Assembly: GCA_963854835.1 (NCBI GenBank)
Contig: OY978530.1
Span: 37,148,639 to 37,212,638 of the forward strand
Source: Megamerina dolium
Lineage: Eukaryota > Arthropoda > Insecta > Diptera > Megamerinidae
Direction: 5' to 3'
Length of the DNA: 64,000 nucleotides
Shown: positions 1 to 11,297 of the stretch, piece by piece
How the letters are laid out: each line of letters opens with the position of its first letter
Numbering within the stretch: position 1 is the first letter of the stretch
The notes under the pieces: generated by a model
Databases searched by the model: none
Seen by the model: the letters and a program-made list of their open reading frames with translations, nothing else
What the model was told of the DNA's origin: nothing
Program-made: the position numbers and the translations under genes

Positions 1-878
1 TTGAACGTTGACATTATGTGTGAAATACTACATCATTTAAATGACCACCACGCGAGTTGTTGCAAGCATCGATTCTTTTGAGGTAATTTTCGACCACTTT
101 TTGAGACATATTGGGCGGTATCTCAGCCATAACGTGACGAATGTTGGTTTTTAGGTGCTCAAGAGTTAAAGGTTTATCTGTATAAACACGGTCTTTCGCG
201 TAGCCCCACAAAAAAAAGTCAAGCGGTGTCAAATCGCATGATCTTGTTGGCCACTTGATATCACCATGACGAGAAATTACGCGGCCAGAAAATTTCTCTT
301 GCAATAAAGCCATATTCGCTCGAGTTGTGTGGCATGTGGCACCGTCTTGTTGAAACCACATATTCTCTAAGTCGTATTCTTCAATAGCAGGCAAAAAAAA
401 AGTCGGTTATCATTTTATATGGATGTAGGTGTAGATCCAAATGCAAAATACGCCATAATGTGCCGTAAGACAGTCCTAATTCCTGAGAACGACGAGGAAT
501 CGACACATTCGGGTCTTCGGCAACACTTTCACTTACAGCAGCGATATTTTCGGTGGTACGAGCGAAACGATGATGCACAGGCCTTACAATATCTGTAACC
601 GATCCAGTCTCTTCATATTTCTTCACACTTTTGCCAATTGCTTGCGTAGTTGGACGATTATGTAAACCATAATCTCCTCTTAAAGCACGATATGTGGCTG
701 TGGCAGAATCACCATTTTTGTAGTAGATTTTTGTAATTTAATTGCGTTGTGCGATAGTTAAGCGATCCATTTTCGCAAATGTCAGACTTTGAACTGAAAA
801 AGAAAGAAATTGTTTTAACAACTCAGTTTGACAGATGTCGAATTCTATACTTTTGAAACCGCGAAATGGATAACCCTT
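1..878 (-). mobile_element. DD41D mariner-like transposon, copy A (internally deleted, cut by window edge)
   Basis: The right end carries the terminal inverted repeat AAGGGTTATCCATTTCGCGG (read on the minus strand) followed by the TA target at 879-880. The other terminus lies about 100 bp outside the window, judged from the complete copy at 45165-46468. This copy lost the middle of the transposase: sequence coding for HLHPYK is joined directly to MITDFF near position 415. About 110 residues are missing, including the first catalytic aspartate, so it is a non-autonomous derivative. Confidence 0.9.
14..770 (-). pseudogene. DD41D transposase remnant (copy A)
   Basis: The frame begins at MDRLTIAQR (start codon complement 768-770), a helix-turn-helix region of the DUF4817 type. 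It meets a TAA a few codons later (Q-R-N-stop, where copy D reads Q-R-I-K). The C-terminal part keeps WFQQDGATCHTT and LTPLDFFLWG, the second and third catalytic aspartates, with 41 residues between them. The central deletion removes the SDEAH aspartate. The T run before the LPAIEEY segment has 9 T here against 8 in copy C, giving a further frameshift. It cannot make active transposase. Confidence 0.88.
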
Positions 879-1034
879 TATATCACAGTTTACGAGTGAC
901 ATTAAACATATTAATGGTGAAGCAAATATTGTACTGTATCTGACATTATCTAGAGACCCCAACACAGAAACTATTTAAATTGACAATCTAAATTTAAAAA
1001 TGCTATATCAAGAACGCTGAAAACACAACTCTTC

Positions 1035-1510
1035 ACACTCATTTTCTCCCTGTACGATTCTTTAGCAGGTCTCGTACCGCCAGTACGCAGTGGATTTAGG
1101 TAGGCGGCGCCTTTTTCTGCGGTAGCGTCGCGACACTCCTGGTCATACCTATTATTCCTCAGAGGCTGGTAGTAAATGATTACCTCTACGGTAGCAGCAG
1201 TCATGTGATATATGTGCTTACCATGTGGATGTAGCATTAAGTGGGTAAGTGTTCTGCATAAGCAGATACGATAGATGAGTGGCAAAAGCATATGATGTCT
1301 GTGGTGATTGTAGATTACTGAGACCAAACCTTCTTTATGTGGGATTTCATGTGATGTTTGCGACACAGAAACGTGTTCGCACTTTAGCTACAACAAGGTA
1401 GTGATTCCAGTCGATGTTGGCACCATATGTGGATTTCACGTCCATAACACTGGACACAGCCGCGTCGTTTTATGGATTTGGTGAAATCGATCAGCCTCAT
1501 TCCGTTATCG
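1035..1510 (-). mobile_element. RTE-type LINE fragment (endonuclease end and linker)
   Basis: On the minus strand, 1370-1510 encodes the end of an endonuclease domain (a relative of HASSVMDVKS seen at 25.45 kb), and 1065-1200 encodes the linker YYQPLRNNRYDQECRDATAE. The linker matches the RTE copy starting near 34013, which has YYRPLRNEWYDQECRDATAE. The frame is broken. The RT domain and 3' tail are missing. Confidence 0.75.
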
Positions 1511-1751
1511 GAGGTGTTCTAGTGAAGGTTTAACTTTCCGAGAGTTTGACGCAAAATAAAAATTACCGATTCCAAGATTTCTAAATTCTATTTTACGTAA
1601 AATAAAAAAGCTTAATCTTTCAAAATCATCGTACCTAGGAATGAATTAGATAAAGGTTTTAAAAAATTTAACCAGCTGGTGGTGTAGTGCGTGGATTCGC
1701 ATTTGAGCAGAAAGGGAACACTGGTACACAAGCCGCTGTTTATATATTTCG

Positions 1752-2443
1752 ACTATCTTACTTACTTATTTATGTGGCCATTACAATCGAAAATCGATTT
1801 AGGCCGAATCCGACATGCTTCGCCAGCTACCTCTTTCCTTCGCTAGCTGGCGCCAGTTAGAAATTTTTAGCACGGTCAAGTTCTCCAGTAATTGGCATTA
1901 CCACTGGAGGTCTACCTCTTTTGCGTCGTCCACCAGCGGTTTCCAAATATAAGACCTTATTAGCTGGATCGTGGTTTTCTATTCCCTTGGTATGACCTAG
2001 CCAGCGCATCCGATAAATTTTAATGCACTTTACTATGTCGTTGTCGGCATAGAGCTCATACAGCTCATGGTTGTATCTTATTCGATACTCGAAATCAACG
2101 CAAATAGGTCCCAAAATCTTGCGTAGGACTTTTCTCTCGAAATCTCAGAGCATTATTTCATCTGAAGTGGAAAATGTCCAAGCTTAGGCGAAATATGTAA
2201 GGACAGGCATGACTTCCAGCGTGTGGTTTTTATTTCTCGAGAGAGGGATCGACTTCTGAATTGGTTACTTAGCTTAGAGAAGCACCTGTAAGCAAGATTG
2301 GCGCCGTGACTTTTTGTTTGTCGCTAGGTACGTCGTCTTGCCCTCGTTCATTGGAAGATCCATTCGAGTCATTTCCAACTATAAGAATGCTGCACTGACT
2401 GCTCACGTGTTCATGACGATTATTTCAATATCATCGCCATACT
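1752..2443 (-). mobile_element. RTE-type LINE fragment, 3' end
   Basis: Reading on the minus strand, the fragment ends with CGATTGTAATGGCCACATAA and a TAAG-type tail (1756-1775 on the + strand). It encodes YRIRYNHELYELYADNDIVK and GGRRKRGRP, the conserved C-terminus of this RTE family. Frameshifts and stops are present. It is 5' truncated near 2443 and is separate from the fragment at 1035-1510. Confidence 0.85.
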
Positions 2444-2734
2444 CTAAACATGATTTCCTACAAAATACTAATTGGTACTCGAACATTCCTGAACGTTTTT
2501 TAGCAGAATGTTAATTGCTTAAATTAGAAGCTGTGTGATTTATTTCTAAAAAGTTTTGAAAGCCGGTTAGATATTCTAATCTTGGCTCAAACCCTCAATT
2601 CAATAAGAGATACACTAATAGATATTCGGGCGGACGTGTTTTTGTTTGCTCCGTGTATTTAATTGTTTTCCTAAGAATCAACAAATATTTTATTGTTAAG
2701 ACTAATCGTAAACTAAACATGATGCAAGACATGA

Positions 2735-4130
2735 TATGAAACCAAAATCTGCTTTTGCACTTCCTCCTAGCAAAGCCGTAAGTGCTTTAAAAATCTTCCA
2801 CTGGAATGCAAATGGCGTAAGTCAACATAAAAATGAGCTTAAACTGTTTCTCAAAGAACGCTCCATCTGAAACTCACCTCACTCAAAAAAATTGTTTTCA
2901 AATTGAAGGATACACAGTTTATGGCAGCTATTCTTATAAAAAAAATAATAAGGCATTTCTCAATGCAGGGCTACTATACTGATCACTTACAAGCAACGAC
3001 ACTTCATCTCGAATAATATATCAAGGGCCTAACAATCTCACCAATACAAAAAATGTTTGATTATTCTTTGTACTAAATATATAGATGCTGGAGATTTTAA
3101 TGCAAAGCATATACACTGGGGCTCACGTTTAATAACTGCTAAAGGAAGAAAGCTGTTGTCAGTAGTAAATGCGCTTGGACTTGATGTTTTATCCAATGGG
3201 AATCCCACATATTGGCCATCAGATAGACGGAACACTCCTCTCCACACTAAAGGGTTGAAGAATGTACACGATACTCTGAAAACTCTCAGCAGAAAATCGG
3301 AAGAAGCTATCTTTACTATAAACAGCCTGGCTAAAGTATCAAAAGTATATAAGCTCAGATCTCAATATTACATAATTATCCTCTTAAATCAGAACATGAA
3401 ATAAGCTCAGCTATTTCCAAACGGAGTTGCTTTCCGACTGCGAGCGACTGCAAAACTAAAAAGGCCTATACAAGCAGAGTCTCCAATCCGTCTCCCAAAT
3501 GGTGACTGGGCAATAAGTGATGCAGAAAGGGGAATTGCTTTTGCCAATCACCTACTCCAAGTATTTACCCGTAACGTGGCTAGCTTTGATACCCCGTTGC
3601 CGTAGCAGTTCACCCTAACTTGAGCTTTGGCACGTGGTTCTTTCACAGACAGTCCAACCTCAAACTGTACTATAAAGTACTACTTTATAAAGCTGTCATT
3701 AAATACAGATGGCTTTACGGTACCTTATTCCGCATCACCATCAAATGTTGAAAAACTCCAAAGAACCCAATCTATAATTCTTCGAATGATTACCAATGCT
3801 CCTTGGTACATTAAAAACTCCAATATCCAATGAGACTTACACATCCCGATTGTAACTGATGAAGTTTCCAAATTTGTTAACAACTTTTTAGCTAAGCTTG
3901 AAAGGCTTTCCAATGCCTTGACGTTCTGCCTACTAAAAAGCTAAGGACATATCCGCCTAAAGAGAAAAGAGGCAATTTAAATGTATTGTGGATGATTTAA
4001 TCATATTTTTTCTTTGCTAAACCGTAATAACTCAAAGCATTGGCAATGAGTGTTTGCTACATTAACTATATATATAAGTAATTTCAAAATGTGATTGTTT
4101 ATTTATTCAATATATATAATTCAAAAAAAA
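2735..4130 (+). mobile_element. Jockey-type LINE remnant with most of ORF2 deleted
   Basis: The endonuclease start is visible (IFHWNANGVSQHKNELK at about 2796), then the endonuclease core GDFNAKHIHWGSRLITAKG (3090-3160). A connector NGDWAISDAERGIAFANHL follows near 3500, then the very C-terminus (SNVEKLQRTQSIILRMITNA at about 3740). The whole RT palm is missing. The endonuclease matches the Jockey element at 15.3-19.5 kb (GDFNAKHTHWGSRLITPKG). The 3' end is an A-rich stretch near 4115-4130. Several stops and frameshifts make it dead. Confidence 0.8.
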
Positions 4131-4199
4131 TTAGACAGAAATATTATGTAATGTAATGTTGGACAGTTTCTCATTGCCCCGATTATACCTATGCACGCT

Positions 4200-6160
4200 A
4201 GTCACTAGATTTTTTCCAATTCCGATTGCGTTGTCTTAAGCTATGTTCTGCCATGTCAAGCTATTGCTACATAAGTCACGATTGGGCGAACCATCATCCT
4301 GTACATCCAATGTAAGATTTGGGGTCTACAACCCCAAGACTTTCGTGCCAATCTTTTGCAAGTCATTAGAGCAAGCTTGGCAATGAATATTACATGTGAT
4401 TTCCATGTAATTTACTGTCTAGAATAGCCTTAGATACTTTACCTTTGTTCTGGGTGTTATTGTCTCCCCTTACAGTTGTATGTCTCTCCATCTTGGAAGA
4501 GTCGTTTTTCTGGTAAATGGAACAATTGTGGTCTTAGTAGGATTAATGCTTAATCATACAGACCTGGACCATTGCCCAACAATTCGTAGTCCCCTTTGAA
4601 TGAAGTCAAACAGGGTTTCTTCAAATTTGACTATGGCAATTAACACGATGTCATCAGCATAGCCTTAGCATTCGATACCCTCTTAGGACAATGTTGTTAA
4701 CAGTTCATTCACGACCAAGCTCCACATGAGGAGCGAGAGACCACCTCCTTGTGGACAGCTCCTGGTTGTGGTGACAGCTATTGTGTGTTCTCCAGCAGAT
4801 GAAATTTCCGGCATTCTTTATGGTGCTAAATGACTGCTCATCAATTTCAAAATTGATTAGCTGTCCATTGCCATCTTCTATGATTTATGGGGCTCTCCAG
4901 ACTGGCGTGTTTAAGCCCTCGTTTTGAGCAATAATTAAAGCTATAATTTGTTCCGTCGTTAGATCGGAACTTTTTGGTAAGAAGATATATATTACATGTG
5001 CTCTGGGTACTTCATCTCCAAAGCATGCTACTACTGATGCTCCTTTCCATGTTGATAGCTTCGGATCCTCGTTCTTAAGCCATTGAGCAGTCTCCATGTC
5101 CTTGCAGTCAACCAGTATATGCCCCTGTCGAAAGTGGATGCTCTCAAAAATCAATTTGTGGTCGCACCCTATTGCCACTTCCACAAGGATCGCTTCTTCC
5201 AGGGCAGTCATTTCCATATTGGCAAGATTTACCTGAGGGTACTCTTTCGGTGGTAGCACCGTCATCCTAACCGCCTTCGACACCTTGTCTTGTCTTGTCT
5301 TTTTTTTCGTTCAGCCTTAGTTTCTTGCCTTTTACCATTTGTGGTGGCGTTAGGACTTTGTTGCCTCTTTTGTCCGTCTGTTAGTATACCGACGTCGCTT
5401 CTTCTGGCTTAGCCTTATGTTCTTGCGCCTCCTTCCTGGCTTCATTCGGTTCTAGACTTTTTTCCAGGTACTTCAGGTACCACCTGTAGCCGGATTATCG
5501 ATTGCTCCAGACTGGCCAAGAGGAGGAATCTTCTGCTTACGTTGGTTTTCATGACCCTGAGACTTTGGCTTATGATCTGCTACTGTAGATACTGTCGCCT
5601 TCACACCCAATTTGGGGCGCCAGCCTACAGTGCCGCATGCTGCTGTTGCCGCTGCCTCTGCCTTTTTCGTCAAACAGCTCGGTGCCTCGGCAGCAACAGC
5701 GTGTTTTACAATTGCACCACTCGCCGCTGATACCGCAGCAGCGTGTCGTTGTGCTGCTGAGTGTGGCTGCTGCTAATGCACAAATTCTCAGTTGTTGGCC
5801 TTTGTTTTCGCCAATTTCTTTTTCTTTGCGTGTCTTGCGCTGAGGCAGATTCACATGGCTCCTGCTGGTAGAAGCCGAACTATGCAAACTGTCACTACAG
5901 AGCTCAAGCTCCATTTTGGTTTGCAAGTTCCGTCGCGGTTAGTCCCCGCATAACACGCTTGTTGATATTTCTTTTGCTTGTGTCCATCTATTTTTACGAC
6001 TGTTAACCCGCCTTGGCAGTCTCCAATATTAACATCGGGACTGGGATGGTCAACCATGACAGAGCCCGGATGGTATGGAAAGGTCAAATTAGTCTTGGAT
6101 TTGACCCGGTGTCCAAGAGGCTCCGTTAGAATACATTACCATCTTAAGTGACCCTATCTT
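4200..6160 (-). mobile_element. LOA/R1-type LINE remnant with ORF1 fused to RT by deletion
   Basis: On the minus strand the ORF1 N-terminal part (about 5300-6090, low complexity) leads to an intact 132-codon ORF1 stretch at 4885-5283. Around 4780 the frame jumps into a reverse transcriptase with CPQGGGLSLLMWSLVVNELL and a YADD motif. RT thumb-like sequence with YRMMVRPIVTY lies near 4290. The endonuclease and the front of RT are missing, so a large internal deletion joined ORF1 to mid-RT. Stops occur in the RT part. Confidence 0.75.
4885..5283 (-). pseudogene. LINE ORF1 fragment (DUF4780-like)
   Basis: An open stretch of 132 codons contains GHILVDCKDMETAQWLKNE and DEVPRAHVIYIFLPKSSDLT followed by TEQIIALIIAQNEGLNTPVW. 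This pattern recalls the DUF4780 domain found in insect LINE ORF1 proteins and derived genes, which presumably binds RNA. The frame continues a little past the stop as INFEIDEQSFSTIKNAG, as expected for that domain, so the stop looks secondary. The domain name is recalled from family patterns, not searched. Confidence 0.6.
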
Positions 6161-6453
6161 AAGTGACGAGATACCCCTGCCGACCGATGTGCGAATTTGT
6201 AATTTAAAATACTTGAAAAATAATAATAAAGAACCTATCTATCTATGGCCGTCATGCTAGCAGTCACTCAAGGAGATTAACATGTACCTCGGTATATGAT
6301 GTAATTAAGTTTCTGGGGAAAGTTGGGCCTATCACCTCCAGGTGGTGATGGCTGGTAACAAATACACATCGGAAATCCGGAGATGCTTGTTTTAAGAGGG
6401 GTGTTGCCCTGGTGTGCACACGCACATCGGTCGGCAGGGGTATCTCGTCACTT
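6161..6453. repeat. Perfect 33-bp inverted repeat around a 227-bp spacer
   Basis: Positions 6161-6193 (containing GTGACGAGATACCCCTGCCG) are repeated in inverted orientation at 6421-6453 without a mismatch. The arm partly overlaps a short tandem repeat, ATCTTAAGTGAC, at 6142-6166. It lies at the 5' side of the LOA-type remnant and could be two opposed LINE 5' ends or a small foldback element. Confidence 0.8.
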
Positions 6454-7057
6454 TAAATAATTTAAAAACTGGTTTTGTGCTAATGTAGTAATACCTCTCA
6501 ACTCAATTTTACAATCATTCAAATTTCATATACCTTGGAGCTTGTTCATGACGCTTTTGTTAGCTTCAGTTGTATGTATGATACTCTTTAGCTTGACTAA
6601 ACTACGCTAGCTACAGGTCTATATATATCATATGAAATGATAGATTTTGATTAGTACATTAGACGAAAATTGTCAAATTAAAAATTTGTCTATTCTTTCC
6701 TTAAATATTTATGTTTGAAGATATTAAAATTGCGAAAGTGAATGGTTATGAAATAGAAGCATTTAGCGCAAAGCTACATTGTTATAAATATATTGTATAT
6801 GTAAATAGTCGTATGTGCATATGTACTATGAGACAAGTTCGCAGAATCACTTTGAAATATTTATGTGCGCTAGATTTACTTCGTGTTTATACAATTTTGG
6901 TCTGTTTTGCTTCCCTTATTCACACAATGATTGTCGTGTTTAAAGGCTTGATGAATTAATATTCGATAATGTTATGTACTTATACATGTAGATTTATTCC
7001 TCTCAAAGTCAAACAAACAGGTACACATACATACATATATGTATGATCATAGTATAT
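6454..7057. other. No recognisable gene
   Basis: A+T-rich sequence with short frames lacking conserved motifs. The 82-codon frame at 6711-6959 has no domain that I recognise. Nothing else is seen. Confidence 0.6.
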
Positions 7058-7443
7058 GCCTAGTTATAAAAAAAAATAAATATGTGGCACTTAAAGCCGC
7101 AAAGGGTTCATTGGCCGAGCTTCTCTTCCATTACTGTTGTGCGTCTTAAATTTGGACAGTATTAGAACGGACCTACTTATTTTAACCGGTTCCGAACGGC
7201 AGAACACTTGTGACATCACTTTTTTCTGAGCTTTGTCACAGAGTTCTTTTAGAAGCTTTTTCATGGCAAGTTGTTACTATCGGAAGAATTTCCAATTGCT
7301 TGCCGACAGGTGGGTACCGTGCGAAAGAAAAATCTTTTCGATATTAAATTTGTTATGCATCAGCCGGGAATTGAACTACGACCTACAGATCAGAAGGCGA
7401 ACACACTAACCACTGAGCTACGGCACCCACGGCCTAGTTATAC
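7058..7443 (-). mobile_element. tRNA-derived SINE with 11-bp target duplication
   Basis: The body is 7069-7432, flanked by perfect direct repeats GCCTAGTTATA at 7058-7068 and 7433-7443. On the minus strand the head reads GGGTGCCGTAGCTCAGTGG (polymerase III box A like). A box B like segment lies around GGTCGTAGTTCAATTCC, and the tail ends GTGCCACATATTTATTTTTT. The apparent peptide [19 protein letters not shown] is the tRNA head translated backwards, not a protein. Confidence 0.93.
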
Positions 7444-8930
7444 CCTGCATAATATAACATGCAAGGTATATTCATTCATAGAAAATTATATATATTCGTG
7501 ATCAGCGTCGCTTAAATTTTCGATTTAACGATGTCCGTCCATCCGTCCGTCTGTCTGTTACCTGGCTGGTTCGCACGATAACTTGAGCAAATATTGAGCT
7601 GTTTTGACGAAATTTGGCATAAGTAACCTATGATCCAAGGCTACGGAGGGAATTAATAGTGGGCATGATCGGTCAATAACCACGCCCACATGAAGCATTC
7701 ATGGCGACTAACCTCGGAATTTTCAGAACCTTTAACCTGCTATAACTCACTTATTATACCATCTGAACTAACAATATTTAGCAAGTGGAGTTATATTATA
7801 TTGCTACATAACGTAGCCAGAAATGGACGAGCTACGCCTACTTTTTGTAGTAGCTCCCATACAAAGTGCGTGAACCTCTTTTAAATTGAAACGGCTTTAA
7901 CTTCTGCAATCTTCTGTCCAGATTAACCATAATTGACACTTAGATTAATATGGTAGTCGGAAATAATCTGGCAAAAATCAGCGTGCCACGCCTACTTCTT
8001 ATTGGGGCTCCAATACAAAGTTACGTTAATTAAAAAAAATGTTAAGTGCCATAACTTACAAACTATTCAATGTCGAACAACAAGATTTAAGGTGTGGATC
8101 AGCATTGTAAGGGTAACTAGACTCACAAGAGATGGGCCAGCCACACCCACTGTTTATAGTAGCCCCCATACAAAATGACTGTAATTCTTTGAAATTAAAA
8201 CAACTTCTGTCTGTCTGTCTGTCTTCTTCAATCTTCTGTCTAGAATAACCATAATTGACACTTGGATTAATATGGTAGTTGGAAATAATCTGGCAAAAAA
8301 TCAGCATGCAACGCCCACTCCTATCGATTATCATTGTAAAGTTAACTAGATTTAGAAGAAATGGGGGAGCCACGCCCACTGCTTGTAGTAGCTCCCATAC
8401 AATATGACTAAATTACTTTTCAATTGAAACAGTTGTAACTTCGGCAATCTTCTGTCTAGAGCAACCATATTTGACACTTGGATTAATATCGATTAATATC
8501 GAACTAAAGCGGCATGAAACTAGCATGCCCAAGCCCACTTTTTAATGGGGCTACCATACAAAGTTGGGAAAATTTTTAAAAATTTAAACCGCCTTAACTT
8601 ACAAACTATTCAGCGTAGGGCAGCCAAATTTAAGGCGTGGATTAATATTTCAAAGACAGTTAGATTTACAAGAAAAAGGCACGCCACTCCCACTTTTTAT
8701 ATAGCTTCCATACAAAGCCTCGGAATTATCGTAAACGGTAAAAAACCCATAACTTACAAAATAATACACCTAGGTCAACCATATTTCAGGTGTAGTTTAG
8801 TATTATAGGCAGAAATTGTTCCTAAAAAAATTGGTGAGCCACGCCTGCTTCTTAATGTAGCTCCTATACAAAAAAAGGATGGTATGTAAGGCGACTGTAA
8901 GGTTTTTTTTTTTAACTCATTTATGTATTC
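7444..8930. repeat. Degenerate tandem repeat, period about 157 bp
   Basis: A recurring block reads roughly CCACGCCCACT then GTAGCTCCCATACAAA, followed by an AAACTATTC or CTTCTGTCTAGA segment. Blocks start near 7825, 7984, 8141, 8310, 8371, 8525, 8681 and 8838. Most are 154-159 bp apart, with one shortened unit (8310 to 8371). A CCGTCCATCCGTCCGTCTGT stretch (7534-7553) precedes the array. Similar CACGCCCAC-rich repeats are common in fly intergenic DNA. No coding frame is convincing. Confidence 0.75.
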
Positions 8931-8933
8931 TTA

Positions 8934-9323
8934 ATGGGGATAAAAAAAAAATAAATAAATATGTGGCACTTAAAGCCCCGAAGGGCTCATTGGCCGAGCT
9001 TCTCTTCTATTACTGTTGTGCGTCTTAAATTTTGGACAATATTAGAAGGGACCTACTTATTTTAGCCGGTTCCGAACGGCAGAACACATGTGACATCACT
9101 TTTTCTGAGCTTTGTCACAGAGTTCTTTAAGAAGCTTTTTCATGGCAAGTTGTTACTGTCGGAAGAATTGCCAATTGCTTGCCGACAGGTGGGTACCATT
9201 CGAAAGAAAAATCTTTTTCGATATAAAATTTGTTATGCATCAGCCGGGTATTGAACCACGACCTACAGATCAGAAGGCGAACACACTAACCACTGAGCTA
9301 CGGCACCCGAACGGATGGGGATA
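8934..9323 (-). mobile_element. tRNA-derived SINE with 9-bp target duplication
   Basis: The body is 8943-9314 with direct repeats ATGGGGATA at 8934-8942 and 9315-9323. Head, body and T-rich tail match the copy at 7069-7432. It is essentially full length. Confidence 0.92.
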
Positions 9324-9449
9324 CTGTGAATTTATTTCAACTTTTGGTGGGCTGGTAATAATATTCCCAAAACGTCAGTGCAAGTTGCAAAAACTAAAAA
9401 CACGTTTTGATGGGAGTAGAAAACTAATGTCGCAAGATTTCTGCTATTC

Positions 9450-9581
9450 GAAACCGGCTAAAATATAAGTAGGTCCCTTCTTACACTGTCTAAAATTTGA
9501 CACGCACAACAGTAATGGAAGAGAAGTTTGGCCAGAGAGCCCTTTGGGGCTTATAAGTGCCACTTATTTATTTTCTATTTA
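9450..9581 (+). mobile_element. SINE 3' half
   Basis: Contains only the 3' half of the SINE, from the AAATAAGTAGGTCCCTTCT region to GTGCCACTTATTTATT. It is in opposite orientation to the nearby full copy at 8943-9314, so the two can form a stem. Confidence 0.85.
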
Positions 9582-9829
9582 AGTGATTGTAAAAATAATT
9601 TTCTCGAAAATATTGTCAAATATATTTCGAATTTTTGTCAAATATTATCAATTAAAAATTATGAGTGTTTGTATTTGTACAGCTAATTTGACTAGTAATT
9701 TTACGTGGAGCCATGACTGAAGCTTTCCGTACAGTTCCCATCATATTCTTAAGGGCATCGTGAGATTTTTTTACAGCTTTGTTTCTTTTTCCCTACATGT
9801 GGGATTTTACATCCTTACATATGTCGTCT

Positions 9830-9965
9830 TACATATGTCCTTAAATATGGCGCCGAAGCTTGGACAATTTCCACCTCAGATGAGAAAATGTTCGGAGTTT
9901 TCGAGAGAAAAGTCTTACGAAAAATCTTGGATCTATTTGCATTGGCGGGGAGTATCGAATAAGGG
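9830..9965 (+). mobile_element. RTE-type LINE fragment (internal)
   Basis: The DNA matches the RTE segment that encodes GEAWTISTSDERILGVFERK and CVGGEYRIR in the copy at 34-36 kb. About 135 bp, decayed, with no tail. Confidence 0.8.
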
Positions 9966-9966
9966 C

Positions 9967-10080
9967 ATGTATTCAGCTAAAATTTATATTTTCATTACTT
10001 AATTAAACGAGAGAATTTGCATTTGAATTATCGGAACTTAACTTCATATCATTTTTTGTTTTACGTATTCAAATATAGAC
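9967..10080 (+). repeat. Arm 1 of an inverted repeat flanking a mariner (LTR-like)
   Basis: This stretch, starting TGTATTCAGCTAAAATTTAT, is repeated in inverted orientation at 11298-11408 with about 85% identity by eye. It contains TACGTATTCAAATATAGAC where the other arm has an AATAAAGAC (polyadenylation-like) version. It may be part of an LTR. Confidence 0.7.
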
Positions 10081-10975
10081 TATTGTGCGATTGTCAAAAG
10101 CGTCAACGATTATGGAGATGATACTATAACTAGAAAAATAGCAGCGAAGTGGTTTGCTCGTTTTCGATCTGATAATTTTGATGTTAAACATGCACCTCGC
10201 TCTGGTTGACCAATCACTGAGAAAGTCGATGAAATCATGGGAAATATTGAGCAACACCGGCACATAAGCAGCGTTGAAACTAGGCATTCATCACCAAACA
10301 CGTATCAACCATTTGAAGAAAGTTGGATACACAAAGAAGCTCGATGTTTGGGTGCCACATGAATTAACTGTGAAAAATTTGAAAAACCGAATTTCCATTT
10401 GTGATTCACTGCCAAAATGGAACGAAATCGGATCATTTCTGAAGCGAATGATTACGGGCGATGAAAAGTGGATCACGTACGACAATAGTGTGTGAAAAAT
10501 ATCATGGACGAAGCGATGTGAAGCTTCGCAAACGGTTGCAAAGCCAGGATTGAGAACAAGAAAGGTAATACTGTGCGTCTGGTGGGATTGGAATGGAATT
10601 GTTTATTATGAGCTTGTACAACATGGTCAAGCGATTGGTTCTGATCTTTACTGTAAAAAATTAATTATTCTGAATCAAGAAATTTAATTAAAATGGTCAG
10701 AACTGATCAACTGTTGTATTGCATCGCCAGACCACATACACCTTTGATGACGCGGCAGAAACTGAGAGAGTTTGGCTGCTAAGTTGTGATGTATTCCCCA
10801 TATAGCCCGGACCTTGCACCTTCAGATTATCATTTGTTTCGATCTCTGCAGAACTCTGCTTAATGCCGCTCGGAAAACCCACACAGATGAAATAATGGCT
10901 TTACCCCAAAAATGGCAAAAGCTTATCGAACGAAACAGGACATATTTAGTAAAATTTGTAACCGGTGTAGCCACC
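10081..10975 (+). pseudogene. mariner transposase remnant (DD34D type)
   Basis: The decayed frame begins with a helix-turn-helix region (KWFARFRSDNFDVKHAPRSG). It continues with KKLDVWVPHELTVKNLKNR, ITGDEKWITYDNSV (first catalytic aspartate) and VILCVWWDWNGIVYYEL, and ends with YSPDLAPSDYHLF (third aspartate). The second aspartate region has been lost, and stops interrupt it after TYDNSV and elsewhere. The motifs are those of true mariners and differ from the DD41D copies. No terminal repeats were identified with confidence. Confidence 0.88.
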
Positions 10976-11297
10976 GGTGAATCCTAATTTCACAACAGTC
11001 TTCTCGTCACACACTTTACCTTCTAATGATTTTCAACTCAATCAAAAACTACATTTCTATTTTCACCACCTATTATATTTCTATTTTTTATCGCTTACTA
11101 TATTAAACAAGTGTTTTCCTCGTACTAACGTGTATAACCTTTCTTTCGCTCAGGCAACATGTTCTTGCTTGACATATCTATTGCAGCTCAGACACAGCCA
11201 TTCTGACAGGTCACACATCTCCGTATGACTCTTCTCGTACTCAGTTAATTCTGATTCAATAATACAACTGCAACCAGCATTCGACATGCTTATAAAG
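10976..11297. other. No recognisable gene
   Basis: A+T-rich sequence with no domain. It may belong to the same LTR-like element as the arm at 11298-11408. Confidence 0.5.

Noticed and set aside
7271..7501. Protein with [19 protein letters not shown]
   Set aside because: It recurs in every minus-strand SINE copy and is the antisense of the polymerase III promoter head.
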